Shown one piece after another: positions 1-8,462 of a stretch of 64,000 bases of DNA. Origin of the DNA: Ruegeria atlantica (GTDB lineage Bacteria > Pseudomonadota > Alphaproteobacteria > Rhodobacterales > Rhodobacteraceae); contig NZ_WQFE01000003.1 in NCBI RefSeq assembly GCF_013033965.1, forward strand, positions 62,001 to 126,000, in the 5' to 3' direction. The notes beneath the pieces were generated by a model that was not told the DNA's origin, searched no databases, and saw only the letters and a program-made list of their open reading frames with translations. The translations under genes were made by a program, and so were the position numbers. Numbering within the stretch: the stretch's first letter is position 1; every line of letters begins with the position of its first letter.

Positions 1-1220
1 ACCAGTCCCAGACGCGCGATACCCTGCAGGAGTATCCGGAACCAACTGTTGTATTCGATGGTAAAGCAGCGTGAGCGCCAGTTGGTACGCGGGTTGTAGT
101 AATCCAACACGCCTTGCAGGCAGACAACGTCTTCGCCGACCCGCGCGAAATGCCGGACCACCCGTTCGATCTGATCCGGTTGCGGGGCATCCTCGGCATC
201 CCAAACGCCCAGAATGTCGCCGCGGCAGAAGTCCAGCGCGTAGTTCATCGCCCGGGGCTTGGTTGTCAGGCCGTTCAATTCCGGAACTTCCACGGTTCTG
301 ATCCAACTGGGTAGCTTCACACGGTCCACGGTGGTGCGCGTGACTTCATCGGATTCTTCCAGCACCAGAATGACGTCGAGCAACGCCTTTGGGTATGTCA
401 AGCGTTGCAGTCGCTTAATCAAAGCTCCTGCTATCTCTCTTTCCTTATACAGGGGCACCATCACCGAAACGCGCGGCAATCGGAGTGGGACAGGTTCAGG
501 GATCGGGCACCCTTGTTGACCTCTCATTAAGTAAGAGATCAAGCCAGCTACGCGCAAAGCCATGAAAAGAAGCAGTGAAACTACGGCAGCGGCCAATAGA
601 AGGGACAAGCCAATAGCAGGAAAGACCGCAAAAAAGAAAAGAGCCCCGGCAAGCGCCGCGATAGGACTCGCACGCGCCAATGGTGTCCAGGACCGACAAC
701 TCTGGTCCTCGTCTACCCGAGCTTCCGCACTCTTCGCCAATGTGTTCGCGAACGCATTGGCAATCGCTTGGTCAATCTGGCTTGCCGATGCAAGCACCGG
801 TGCCACCGTGTGTTCGGTGTGGGATAGGGCGGCGCGGACGGCGGCAAAACGGTTCGGGTTTGCGGTCGCGATCAGCAGAATGGGGCCTATGCGCTGCCAT
901 GGGAGAACATTGTGCTTCAGCCAAAACTCGGCGGGTTTGATGTCACGTAAGGTCTGTTCGGGTGGCGTGTTTTCCAGATCGATAAGTTGCAGGCTGGTTT
1001 GCTCGGACAGGGCTTCCATGACGTCCTGCCGACTGACCCAACCTTCACTGACAAGGATTTCGCCCAACGGAGCCTGTTGTCTGGATTGCAGATGCAGCGC
1101 CTTTTCCAACTGCGCAGGGGTGATGCATCCGCGTTCGACCAAATAGGTGCCAAGAGGTTTCCGCGCCCGAACAGAAATTGGCGCGGCGCGCGCGAAATTC
1201 TGCAGGTTAAGTTCGACCAT
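1..1220 (-). CDS. Glycosyltransferase family 2 with N-terminal GspE/MshE-type domain (3' end cut by window)
   Basis: Reading leftward from the ATG at 1220 gives about 406 residues with no stop before the window edge, so the gene is partial. Residues about 15-150 resemble the MshEN/GspE N-terminal domain (LGTYLVERGCITPAQLEKAL, then LGEILVSEGWVSRQDVMEAL). A hydrophobic membrane hairpin follows at about 185-225. A GT-A domain then starts (PRVSVMVPLYKE), with the acidic motif WDAEDAPQPDQ expected to hold the nucleotide-sugar metal site. The family usually makes or exports polysaccharide at the inner membrane, and the GspE-like domain may bind cyclic di-GMP, as MshEN domains do. The gene lies behind the carA terminator hairpin and below a perfect CtrA-type box. 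The substrate is unknown. Confidence 0.85.
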   Translation of the reverse strand, partial: MVELNLQNFARAAPISVRARKPLGTYLVERGCITPAQLEKALHLQSRQQAPLGEILVSEGWVSRQDVMEALSEQTSLQLIDLENTPPEQTLRDIKPAEFWLKHNVLPWQRIGPILLIATANPNRFAAVRAALSHTEHTVAPVLASASQIDQAIANAFANTLAKSAEARVDEDQSCRSWTPLARASPIAALAGALFFFAVFPAIGLSLLLAAAVVSLLLFMALRVAGLISYLMRGQQGCPIPEPVPLRLPRVSVMVPLYKEREIAGALIKRLQRLTYPKALLDVILVLEESDEVTRTTVDRVKLPSWIRTVEVPELNGLTTKPRAMNYALDFCRGDILGVWDAEDAPQPDQIERVVRHFARVGEDVVCLQGVLDYYNPRTNWRSRCFTIEYNSWFRILLQGIARLGL

Positions 1221-1221
1221 T

Positions 1222-1257
1222 AAAGAAACCCTGACACGGTAGTCCGGCGTCAGGGTT
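1222..1257 (-). terminator. Hairpin between carA and the glycosyltransferase gene
   Basis: AACCCTGAC (1227-1235) pairs with GTCAGGGTT (1249-1257), with an inner CGG/CCG pairing. On the minus strand the stem is followed by TCTTTAAT. It is likely the carA terminator, but it also lies just upstream of the next start codon and could act in that gene's leader. Confidence 0.6.
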
Positions 1258-1269
1258 GCGCAATCAAGG

Positions 1270-1285
1270 TTAACAGCGCGTTAAC
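1270..1285. promoter_or_regulatory. Putative CtrA binding site
   Basis: TTAACAGCGCGTTAAC matches the full alphaproteobacterial CtrA consensus TTAA-N7-TTAAC exactly. It lies in the 82-bp gap between the carA stop and the glycosyltransferase start, 50 bp upstream of that start. Binding is inferred from the motif only. Confidence 0.5.
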
Positions 1286-1302
1286 ACTAAACGATCAGAC
1301 GG

Positions 1303-2469
1303 TTAAGCCTGTGCTTTTTGACCCGCCATTGCCTCGGCAAAACGTTCGAACAGGTAAAAACTGTCCTGTGGGCCGGGCGAGGCTTCGGGGTGGTACTGAA
1401 CCGAATAGACCGGGCGATCACTCATCCGAATGCCGCAGTTCGATCCGTCAAACAGCGAGCGGTGGGTTTCGACCACACCCTCTGGCAAAGTTTGCGCATC
1501 GACGGCAAAACCATGGTTCATCGACGTGATCTCGACCTTGCCGGTATCCAGATCTTTGACAGGGTGGTTGGCACCGTGGTGGCCGTGGTTCATCTTGACG
1601 GTCTGACCGCCCAGAGCCAGAGCCAGCATCTGATGTCCCAGACAGATGCCAAAGACGGGCAGATCGGTTGTGTCCAGGACCTCTTTGATCATCGGAACGG
1701 CGTATTCACCGGTGGCCGCCGGGTCGCCGGGGCCGTTCGACAGGAAAACGCCGTCAGGGTTGTGGGCCAGCACTTCGGCAGCAGTGGCCGTGGCTGGCAG
1801 AACGGTCACATCACAACCGGCGGAGGCAAGGCAGCGTAGGATGTTGCGCTTTGCGCCGAAATCCACGGCCACTACCTTGTGGATCGGGGCGTTCTGGCGC
1901 GCGTAGCCATCGGGCCAAGCCCAACGCATTTCGTCCCACCGATAGCTTTGGACGCAGGTGACCTCTTTGGCCAGGTCCATACCTTCCAGTCCGGCAAAGC
2001 CACGCGCGGCTGCAACCAACGCCTCGATATCGAAATTGCCATCGGGATCATGCGCCAGCGCAACATGCGGCGCGCCTTGTTGGCGGATGGCGCGGGTCAG
2101 GCGACGTGTATCCACGCCACCGATGGCAATGCGACCGCGGCGGGCCAGCCAGTCCTTCAATTCCTCGGCCGAGCGCCAATTGGATGGTTCGGTCGGGTCC
2201 CATTTGACCACCATTCCGGCGGCTACGGGGTCGCTGGTCTCATCATCTTCGGGGTTCACGCCGACATTGCCGATATGAGGGAAGGTGAAGGTCACGATCT
2301 GCCCCGCATAAGAGGGGTCAGTCATGATTTCCTGATATCCGGTCATCGCAGTGTTAAAGCACAGTTCAGCCACCGTCTGACCGATGGCGCCGAAGCCCAT
2401 CCCGTAGAACAATGTACCGTCGGCCAATGCCAGACATGCGGTGGGCTTGGACGGGGCGTTCTGGGCCAT
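1303..2469 (-). CDS. carA: Carbamoyl-phosphate synthase small subunit (glutamine amidotransferase)
   Basis: This subunit hydrolyses glutamine and passes ammonia to CarB for carbamoyl phosphate, the precursor of arginine and pyrimidines. The 388-residue product has the CPSase small-chain domain (with GYQEIMTDPSYAGQIVTFT) followed by a class I amidotransferase domain. The nucleophile is Cys276 in GICLGHQ and the His-Glu pair is in QYHPEASPGP (about 360-362). I chose the ATG at 2469 because a GCAGGAGAG ribosome site precedes it; an in-frame upstream GTG or ATG would add 11 unconserved residues. The length is normal. carB is not in the window. A hairpin follows the stop. Confidence 0.97.
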   Translation of the reverse strand: MAQNAPSKPTACLALADGTLFYGMGFGAIGQTVAELCFNTAMTGYQEIMTDPSYAGQIVTFTFPHIGNVGVNPEDDETSDPVAAGMVVKWDPTEPSNWRSAEELKDWLARRGRIAIGGVDTRRLTRAIRQQGAPHVALAHDPDGNFDIEALVAAARGFAGLEGMDLAKEVTCVQSYRWDEMRWAWPDGYARQNAPIHKVVAVDFGAKRNILRCLASAGCDVTVLPATATAAEVLAHNPDGVFLSNGPGDPAATGEYAVPMIKEVLDTTDLPVFGICLGHQMLALALGGQTVKMNHGHHGANHPVKDLDTGKVEITSMNHGFAVDAQTLPEGVVETHRSLFDGSNCGIRMSDRPVYSVQYHPEASPGPQDSFYLFERFAEAMAGQKAQA

Positions 2470-2652
2470 GGCGCGACTCTCCTGCAGGGTAAATCGGCGC
2501 ATAACTAAGGGGGTTATGGCGCAGGGTCAAGTCTGTTCAATTTTTGGTCTATCGTTTTAAATCAATAGGTTAGATGTGTATGCCCCCTGTTGTGTCGCGC
2601 TTTTTGTTTCGATATGGTCGGGGTTCCTTTGCCATGGGGATGGACAGAACAT

Positions 2653-3138
2653 ATGGATATGCGATCAAGGGTGAACACGGCCCTTAAGCAAGCAATGAAA
2701 GACAAGGACGCTGAGCGCCTGTCGACGCTGCGTCTGATTAACGCTGCAATCAAGGACCGTGACATCGCCTCGCGTGCGTCTGACAACGAAGAGGCCAAAG
2801 GCTGCGGTGACGCAGAGGTGCTTGAAATTCTTGGAAAAATGACCAAGCAGCGCAAGGAAAGCGCCCGTGCCTATGAAGAGGGCAGCCGACTGGATCTGGC
2901 TGAGCGGGAACTGCGTGAGGTTGAAGTCATCGAGGAATTTCTGCCCAAGCAATTGGACGATGACGAGGTGAGCAAGGCCATTCAGACCGCGATCACGGCC
3001 ACCGGCGCCGGCTCGATCCGCGACATGGGCAAGGTGATGGGTGAGTTGAAAACCCGTTACACCGGCCAGATGGATTTCGGTAAAGTCGGCCCGATGGTCA
3101 AAGATCAGCTCTGTGCGTCGACAAACGGCGGTTGCTGA
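2653..3138 (+). CDS. GatB/YqeY domain-containing protein
   Basis: A 161-residue, largely helical, charged protein of the YqeY family, which resembles the C-terminal tail domain of GatB (the amidotransferase subunit that makes Gln-tRNA). Its own role is poorly known. Family features seen are the opening MRSRVNTALKQAMKDKD, LSTLRLINAAIKDRDI, the central VEVIEEFLPKQLDDDE and the C-terminal GKVMGELKTRY. The start was set at 2653 because the residues before it are not family-like; ATG 2659 is almost as good. It is divergent from carA and followed by a strong terminator. In many alphaproteobacteria yqeY and carA are neighbours, as here. Confidence 0.9.
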   Translation: MDMRSRVNTALKQAMKDKDAERLSTLRLINAAIKDRDIASRASDNEEAKGCGDAEVLEILGKMTKQRKESARAYEEGSRLDLAERELREVEVIEEFLPKQLDDDEVSKAIQTAITATGAGSIRDMGKVMGELKTRYTGQMDFGKVGPMVKDQLCASTNGGC

Positions 3139-3159
3139 GCCACTTGATCTCGGAAATTG

Positions 3160-3654
3160 CTAAGACTGCGCGACGGGTTCGCGCAGTTTTTTTGTGAGCT
3201 CATCATAAAGCGCAATCCGCTCTTTCTCAGACAGAAACGCACCGATTTCGACCTCGCGGCCCTCTCCGGTCAAGGTGACATAGTTCGGGACAGGTCCGCC
3301 GTGTTCATGCATTTCGGGTCGCGCCCAATAGCGGTTGCAAGACCACTCTTGCTGCCCTCTTCGCGGGTGATGTTGCACCAGTCGGGCCTGCGAGCCGGTC
3401 AAGGTCAGCACCTCGAACACGCTGCGTTCCCGGTAGTTGGACTGGATCGCGAACCACAGACCCAAAACGCTCAGCAGCATGAATGGCAACAAACCCCACA
3501 GCAGAACCGAGCCGAGCACAGCCATCAGTGGAATCAAGCCAAACAAAAAGACCGACAACACCACACGCATCGCCCAGCGTGGAGGCAAAGAGTTATGCGG
3601 CCACAGGCGCAACTCTTGCTCGGAGCTTGAGGTTTGATTCCATCGGTACGGCAT
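3160..3654 (-). CDS. DUF2244 domain-containing membrane protein
   Basis: A 164-residue protein with two adjacent transmembrane helices at about 28-75 (VVLSVFLFGLIPLMAV, LPFMLLSVLGLWFAI) and a cytoplasmic C-terminal beta-rich half containing EVLTLTG, NRYWARPEM and the closing LSEKERIALYDELTKKL. This layout is typical of DUF2244 proteins of Rhodobacterales, whose function is unknown. I used the ATG at 3654; a GTG seven codons upstream is possible and neither has a clear ribosome site. It converges on the YqeY-family gene, with the terminator lying inside its 3' end. Confidence 0.8.
   Translation of the reverse strand: MPYRWNQTSSSEQELRLWPHNSLPPRWAMRVVLSVFLFGLIPLMAVLGSVLLWGLLPFMLLSVLGLWFAIQSNYRERSVFEVLTLTGSQARLVQHHPRRGQQEWSCNRYWARPEMHEHGGPVPNYVTLTGEGREVEIGAFLSEKERIALYDELTKKLREPVAQS
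3166..3193 (+). terminator. Rho-independent terminator after the YqeY-family gene
   Basis: CTGCGCGA (3166-3173), loop CGGGT, TCGCGCAG (3179-3186), then seven T. It overlaps the 3' coding end of the convergent DUF2244 gene. Confidence 0.85.
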
Positions 3655-3698
3655 GGTGCGAAAATAGCGCAACACTTGTGGGTGTCTAACAGGAAAGC

Positions 3699-4298
3699 TT
3701 AGGTGACGTGACCGACCCTGGCCCAGGACAGCGCGTCGTCCAGCCTGTCGTCGCCCCAGAACACTTCGCCGCGCACGACCATGCTGGGAGCGCCGAAAAC
3801 ACCCAGCTTTGTTGCCTGTTCCGTTTCGGTCTCAAGGGCCGAAATCGTGTCTGGGCTGCGCGCGCGAGCAAGGGTCAGGCGCGGGTCTTGCTGGCACCGG
3901 TGCAAGGCTTCTGACAGAGCTGTTTCGCTGCCTGCTTCGATCCCTTCTTCGAACCAGATGCGGTACAGGTTTTGGGTAAAGGATTTGCCCCAACCGTCCG
4001 ACATGCCCAGCACGGCAACCTGATTGGCCAGCGCAAGGTCCGAGATCGGATAGGGCGCGGGAAGTGTGGCGTGCAGGTGATACTTGGCCGCTCGCCGTTC
4101 GATATCGCGCCACATATATGCGGATTTGACCGGCTTGCCTGCAAAGGGAATGTTCTGTTGTTCAGACATAACGGTGCGCACGTTGAACGGCCGCCAATTC
4201 ACGCTCGCGTCATGTTCATCGCACCAGTCATCCAGGCGCATGATCGTCAGGAAGCTGTATGTGCTGCCTATGGAAAACCAAAAGTCAATTTCGGGCAT
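3699..4298 (-). CDS. 2-hydroxychromene-2-carboxylate isomerase family protein (DsbA fold)
   Basis: A 199-residue thioredoxin-like protein of the HCCA isomerase/kappa-GST group. It opens with IDFWFSIGSTYSFL, where a serine replaces the DsbA active cysteine. The later FGAPSMVVRGEVFWGDDRLD matches the cis-proline region and the C-terminal family motif. Characterised relatives isomerise 2-hydroxychromene-2-carboxylate in naphthalene breakdown using glutathione. No naphthalene genes are nearby, so the real substrate is unknown and a general glutathione-dependent role is possible. It stands alone, between the DUF2244 gene and the bestrophin gene. Confidence 0.85.
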   Translation of the reverse strand: MPEIDFWFSIGSTYSFLTIMRLDDWCDEHDASVNWRPFNVRTVMSEQQNIPFAGKPVKSAYMWRDIERRAAKYHLHATLPAPYPISDLALANQVAVLGMSDGWGKSFTQNLYRIWFEEGIEAGSETALSEALHRCQQDPRLTLARARSPDTISALETETEQATKLGVFGAPSMVVRGEVFWGDDRLDDALSWARVGHVT

Positions 4299-4404
4299 CT
4301 GATGGCTCCGATCCCAGGGTTTCTGGATGTATGATACCCTAAATTGATCAGATTATCGAACGCGACCAGAAATTGGCGTGGCTGACCTGCAAAATAGGGC
4401 TGCC

Positions 4405-5433
4405 CTAGATCAGAGCTTTTTCGAAAGGTTTCACAGGTTGGGGCGCAACGCCGCAATCGGTCATCTGACGCAGGTCGATCTCGATGGCCCGGCACAGGGC
4501 CGAGATCGGAACATCGGTCACATCCCCTTCAAACGGATCCTCCATCGAGGCGCTGACGCGTTCGGTGACAAAGAAGATCCAGCAGACCAATGCCCCAACA
4601 GGCGCGAATGTCAGCCAGTCGAAGATCACAAGCTGCCAAACGGAGAAATCTATTTCGGCGGTGACCGATCGTTCGTCGTTGAATGCCAAAGGAAGCATGA
4701 AGATGAAGATCCAGCTGAAAACCCGCCCGACCTCGGCGACCTGTCTTGGGAATGGCGTGTTTTTGATGCGCTCACACTGCCCTTGTGTCGTCGTAAACCG
4801 GGCGAGGCGATCCATTAGGGCGACATGCCAAAACGGATCAATGCTCTGAGTACGCGCCAACTCAGCAAGCTTTTCTCCCTGAAGAAATATCAGATAAGCC
4901 GCCCGATTGCTTTTTTCTTCAAGCCTTGGGAGGTCGCTTTGCAGCTGGTGCTCACGCCAGCTTTCAGGGTTTTGATGCAGTTCGGAGTGGTTAGATATCG
5001 GTTTGTGTCCAAACATCCAGGGGCGTCGGCTGCGTCCTGTCGGAGAAGGTTGGCGCAGCTGAAATGCCAGCATATTGAGCCAAGCAATGTGACGTTCGAT
5101 CAGTTCGTTGCGCAGCGCGGGGTCAATTGGTGTGCCGTCGGGCAGTACCAAATTGCTGATGGTGTTGCCCCAGTCACGGCTGGCGTTGACGATCTCGCCC
5201 CAGATGCTGCGCGCCTCGGACCAACGCCCAAAGGCCGACGTATTCTTGAAGCCAAGAAAGAATGCTACAGCCAGTCCTAGCATGGTTACAGGTGGGCTGG
5301 GGTTCGAGATCAGCTCGATTGTGGTGAGTTCGTCTGCCAGTACAACCAGCAGTGTCCATGTCAGCACGATGCAGATAAAGCCGAATGAGCCCTTGACCAT
5401 CTGTCGTACAGTAATTCCGTCGTGAAGGATCAT
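4405..5433 (-). CDS. Bestrophin-family ion channel
   Basis: A 342-residue integral membrane protein of the bestrophin (UPF0187) family, whose bacterial members form pentameric channels (some cation-selective, unlike the chloride-selective animal forms). Seen are the N-terminal helix pair (FGFICIVLTWTLLVVLADEL), the family stretch FFLGFKNTSAFGRWSEARSIWGEIVNASRDW and later helices near 225-275 (FSWIFIFMLPLAF, LVIFDWLTFAPVGALVCWIF). The C-terminal region has ASMEDPFEG, like the acidic patch after the last helix in this family. The ATG at 5433 is preferred over an upstream start seven codons earlier. Confidence 0.9.
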   Translation of the reverse strand: MILHDGITVRQMVKGSFGFICIVLTWTLLVVLADELTTIELISNPSPPVTMLGLAVAFFLGFKNTSAFGRWSEARSIWGEIVNASRDWGNTISNLVLPDGTPIDPALRNELIERHIAWLNMLAFQLRQPSPTGRSRRPWMFGHKPISNHSELHQNPESWREHQLQSDLPRLEEKSNRAAYLIFLQGEKLAELARTQSIDPFWHVALMDRLARFTTTQGQCERIKNTPFPRQVAEVGRVFSWIFIFMLPLAFNDERSVTAEIDFSVWQLVIFDWLTFAPVGALVCWIFFVTERVSASMEDPFEGDVTDVPISALCRAIEIDLRQMTDCGVAPQPVKPFEKALI

Positions 5434-5532
5434 GACCGATCGGGTCCTGCGCAATTGGCGATTGCAAGTCAGTCTAACGGCTTATTCTTGGGCAAGTCTA
5501 TGCCAGCGCTGTTTAAATCTCGGGGGGCGAAA

Positions 5533-5562
5533 AAGGAAAAGCCCCGCAAATGCGGGGCTTTC
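5533..5562 (-). terminator. Rho-independent terminator of ctaD
   Basis: On the minus strand GCCCCGCA and TGCGGGGC form a near-perfect stem (5541-5558), followed by TTTTCCTTTTT. It lies 20 bp past the ctaD stop. Confidence 0.85.
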
Positions 5563-5582
5563 CGAAGAGTGCTTCGCAGGGA

Positions 5583-7241
5583 TTAGTGAGCGTGGCCCTT
5601 GTCCCAGTCTTCCTGCTTTGGCAGCTGCTCGAACGTGTGCTCGGGCGGCGGAGTGGGCAGGGTCCATTCCAGCGTATCCGCGTATTCGTTCCACGGGTTC
5701 GGACGGGTTTCTTTCGCGCCACGCAGAAGGGCGTAGATCACGATGCCGAAGAACAGCAGGAACGAAGCGAAGGAAATGAATGCACCGATCGACGACACGA
5801 AGTTCCACTGGGCGAACGCTTCGGGATAGTCGATGTAACGACGCGGCATGCCCTGACGGCCCAGGAAGTGCTGCGGGAAGAAGGTCAGGTTGGCGCCGAT
5901 GAAGAACAGCCAGAAGTGAACCTTGCCCCAGAACTCGGAATACTGACGGCCTGTCATTTTCGAGAAGTAGAAGTACACACCGGCGAAGATCGCGAAGACA
6001 GCGCCCAGCGACATCACGTAGTGGAAGTGCGCAACCACGTAGTAGGTGTCGTGATAGGCACGGTCCACACCGGCCTGCGACAGTACAACCCCGGTTACAC
6101 CGCCAACGGTGAACAGGAACAGGAAGCCGAAGGCGAACAGCATCGGTGTCTTGAACTCGATGGAACCGCCCCACATGGTCGCGATCCACGAGAAGACCTT
6201 AACGCCGGTCGGAACCGCGATGACCATCGTGGCCAGCATGAAGTAAGCCTGCTGACGCAGCGACATGCCAACGGTGTACATGTGGTGCGCCCACACGACA
6301 AAGCCCAGAACGCCGATCGCGATGATCGCCCAGACCATCGGCAGGTAACCGAAGATCGGCTTGCGTGCGAAGGTCGCAATCACATGGCTGATGATGCCGA
6401 AACCGGGCAGGATCACGATGTACACTTCCGGGTGGCCAAAGAACCACAGGATGTGCTGATACAGGATCGGGTCACCGCCACCGGCCGGATCAAAGAAGGT
6501 GAAGCCAAAGTTGCGATCCATCAGCAACATGGTGATTGCGCCCGCCAAAACCGGCAGGGACAGAAGAATCAGCCACGAGGTGACGAAGATCGACCAGCTG
6601 AACAGCGGCACCTTGAACAGGGTCATGCCCGGGGCACGCATGTTCAGGAAGGTGGTGATCATGTTGATCGCGCCGAGGATCGAGGAGGCGCCCGATACGT
6701 GCACGGCAAAGATCGCGAGGTCCATGGACATGCCGCCCTCGGTCGTCGACAGAGGCGGGTAGAGAACCCAGCCCACGCCCGAGCCGAGCTGATCGTTACC
6801 CCCCGGGCTCAGCAGCGATGCCACACCCAGTGAAGTACCAGCGACATACAGCCAGAAGGACAGGTTGTTCATCCGCGGGAACGCCATATCCGGCGCACCA
6901 ATCTGCAACGGCATGAAATAGTTGCCAAATCCGCCGAAGAGGGCGGGGATAACAACGAAGAACATCATCAGAACACCGTGGTAGGTGATCATAACGTTCC
7001 ACAGGTGTCCGTTGGGGGTACATGGGTCGGCCATGAAGCCTTCCAGGCACATGTACTGAACACCGGGGTGCATCAGTTCGAGCCGCATGTAGACGGTCAT
7101 CAGAACCGAGATCAGACCGGCAAGTGCCGAAACGACCAGGTAGAGAATCCCGATGTCCTTGTGGTTGGTCGACATGAACCAGCGCTGGAAAAAGCTGCGC
7201 TCGTCTTCATGCTCGTGACCATGAATGGCTGCGTCTGCCAT
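5583..7241 (-). CDS. ctaD: Cytochrome c oxidase subunit I (aa3 type)
   Basis: The catalytic subunit of the terminal oxidase, carrying heme a, heme a3 and CuB in the inner membrane. It reduces oxygen and pumps protons. The 552-residue protein shows twelve membrane segments, a D-channel region ([14 protein letters not shown]), the CuB/Tyr motif [17 protein letters not shown], the CuB histidine pair in [10 protein letters not shown], the K-channel [10 protein letters not shown] and the heme ligands in [10 protein letters not shown]. The ATG at 7241 follows a strong AGGAGG and matches the known N-terminus type. Subunits II and III are not adjacent, as is usual for ctaD in Rhodobacter relatives. 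A perfect FNR-type box lies 103 bp upstream. Confidence 0.98.
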   Translation of the reverse strand: MADAAIHGHEHEDERSFFQRWFMSTNHKDIGILYLVVSALAGLISVLMTVYMRLELMHPGVQYMCLEGFMADPCTPNGHLWNVMITYHGVLMMFFVVIPALFGGFGNYFMPLQIGAPDMAFPRMNNLSFWLYVAGTSLGVASLLSPGGNDQLGSGVGWVLYPPLSTTEGGMSMDLAIFAVHVSGASSILGAINMITTFLNMRAPGMTLFKVPLFSWSIFVTSWLILLSLPVLAGAITMLLMDRNFGFTFFDPAGGGDPILYQHILWFFGHPEVYIVILPGFGIISHVIATFARKPIFGYLPMVWAIIAIGVLGFVVWAHHMYTVGMSLRQQAYFMLATMVIAVPTGVKVFSWIATMWGGSIEFKTPMLFAFGFLFLFTVGGVTGVVLSQAGVDRAYHDTYYVVAHFHYVMSLGAVFAIFAGVYFYFSKMTGRQYSEFWGKVHFWLFFIGANLTFFPQHFLGRQGMPRRYIDYPEAFAQWNFVSSIGAFISFASFLLFFGIVIYALLRGAKETRPNPWNEYADTLEWTLPTPPPEHTFEQLPKQEDWDKGHAH

Positions 7242-7343
7242 TAGGTGCCTCCTGTTGCAACTACACCGCACAGTTGGACCTCTCCAACGCGCGGGATTCC
7301 TGCTGGTTTTAGATTGCGGGGGGGCGACCTTCAATGGTCGAGT

Positions 7344-7357
7344 TTGATCTGGATCAA
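7344..7357. promoter_or_regulatory. Putative FnrL/FNR binding site
   Basis: TTGATCTGGATCAA is a perfect match to TTGAT-N4-ATCAA. It lies in the divergent region 103 bp before ctaD and 172 bp before the HIT gene, so it could tie the aa3 oxidase to oxygen supply. Confidence 0.7.
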
Positions 7358-7528
7358 GAATAATTGTCGCGGGCAGGAGGGTACCCAGCGAAATTTTCTC
7401 CAAAATCTGCATTTATCTGGGCGTCAGTGCCCCGATTTCAAAGGCGCAGCCGTGAATTACGTTCCCCGCTTGACCCTGGAAAGCGCGCACCGCAGAACTG
7501 TCGTCAGCCTATCAATCGGAGAATTGAA

Positions 7529-7948
7529 ATGACCGCCTATGATCCCGAAAACATCTTTGCCAAGATTTTGCGCGGAGAGATCCCTTCGACCCGCGTCTAC
7601 GAAGATGACGATACAGTGGCCTTCATGGATATCATGCCGCGCGCAGATGGGCATCTGCTGGTGATCCCCAAAACCCCGTGCCGCAACATTCTGGATGCCT
7701 CGCCCGAGCAGTTGGGGGCTGTGACGGCAACAGTTCAGAAACTGGCCAAAGCCGTTGTCGCCGCGTTCGATGCAGACGGTGTCACTGTTCAGCAATTCAA
7801 CGAGGCCGCCGGAGGGCAGGAGGTGTTCCACCTGCATTTCCACGTTTTGCCGCGCCATGATGGCGTTGCCGTGCGTGCGCCCGGCACGATGGGCGATTTC
7901 GACCTGATCGCGCAGCATGCCGAAAAGATCAAAGCCGCGCTGAGCTGA
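7529..7948 (+). CDS. HIT family (Hint-type) nucleotide hydrolase/transferase
   Basis: A 139-residue histidine triad protein. The signature HLHFHVLPRH (101-110) holds the catalytic histidines, and the N-terminal FAKILRGEIPSTRVYEDDDTVAFMDI is typical of the Hint/HinT branch. Such proteins hydrolyse purine nucleoside phosphoramidates and acyl-adenylates in the cytoplasm. The start at 7529 is set by homology; an open frame extends upstream but its residues are not HIT-like. It is divergent from ctaD and converges with the MerR gene. Confidence 0.93.
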   Translation: MTAYDPENIFAKILRGEIPSTRVYEDDDTVAFMDIMPRADGHLLVIPKTPCRNILDASPEQLGAVTATVQKLAKAVVAAFDADGVTVQQFNEAAGGQEVFHLHFHVLPRHDGVAVRAPGTMGDFDLIAQHAEKIKAALS

Positions 7949-7959
7949 TCGAATAACAG

Positions 7960-8379
7960 TTAGTTCGAGTGCGACCCCTTGCACTCGCTATGATCGCCAA
8001 ACGCGTGAAGCACGGCACAGACATGGTCGTGCTTTCCGTCGCAAGCTTTGGAAATTCGGGTCAATTCCGTTTCAAGGCTTTGCAGGCGGGAAATCCGGTC
8101 TCGCAGATCAGCCAGTTGCTTCTCGGCAATTTCGTGCGCCCGGTCTAGGTCGGTGCCAGATGCGCCTTCCAGTGACAGCAAGCCCACGACATCGGCCAGT
8201 GGTAAGCCCAAGTCGCGGCAGTGGCGAATAAACAGCAGCCGTTTTAGGGCAGTTTCGTCGTACCGGCGTTGATTGCCGGCTGTTCGGTCCGGGCGCGGCA
8301 ACAGCCCTTTTTCTTCATAAAACCGGATTGTTGGAACCTTGACCCGGGTCCGGCGCGACAGATCACCAATTGAAAACAT
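7960..8379 (-). CDS. MerR-family metal-responsive regulator
   Basis: A 139-residue MerR protein: winged helix-turn-helix at 1-70 (FSIGDLSRRTRVKVPTIRFYE, then RRYDETALKRLLFIRHCRDLG), a dimerisation helix at about 75-110 and a C-terminal loop with cysteines and histidines (CDGKHDHVC). This loop resembles the ZntR/CadR metal loop. The position where ZntR carries its helix cysteine (Cys79) appears to have none, so the site may differ. It is divergent from a CDF exporter gene, with a MerR-type palindrome between them, so it probably senses Zn, Cd or Pb and activates export. The ATG at 8379 follows CGGAAC; a GTG six codons earlier is possible. Confidence 0.88.
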   Translation of the reverse strand: MFSIGDLSRRTRVKVPTIRFYEEKGLLPRPDRTAGNQRRYDETALKRLLFIRHCRDLGLPLADVVGLLSLEGASGTDLDRAHEIAEKQLADLRDRISRLQSLETELTRISKACDGKHDHVCAVLHAFGDHSECKGSHSN

Positions 8380-8397
8380 CTTTTTTGTTCCGAGCAC

Positions 8398-8428
8398 TTG
8401 AACCTCTAGTAACTAGAGGAATTACATG
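8398..8428 (+). promoter_or_regulatory. MerR-type promoter/operator of the CDF transporter
   Basis: A perfect palindrome CCTCTAGT-A-ACTAGAGG (8403-8419) sits between a -35 TTGAAC (8398-8403) and a -10-like TACATG (8423-8428). The spacer is 19 bp, the long spacing that MerR activators correct by twisting DNA. It is about 35 bp upstream of the transporter start. Confidence 0.85.
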
Positions 8429-8462
8429 CGGTGTGTAGCCGAAACAAGGGACACAAAACCAA

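Noticed and set aside
4344-4357. FNR-like TTGATCAGATTATC
   Set aside because: The second half does not match ATCAA.
5550-6833. A 427-codon open frame antisense to ctaD
   Set aside because: Its residues are low-complexity (Glu, Arg, His, Gln) and mirror the ctaD codon pattern. ctaD itself is unmistakable.
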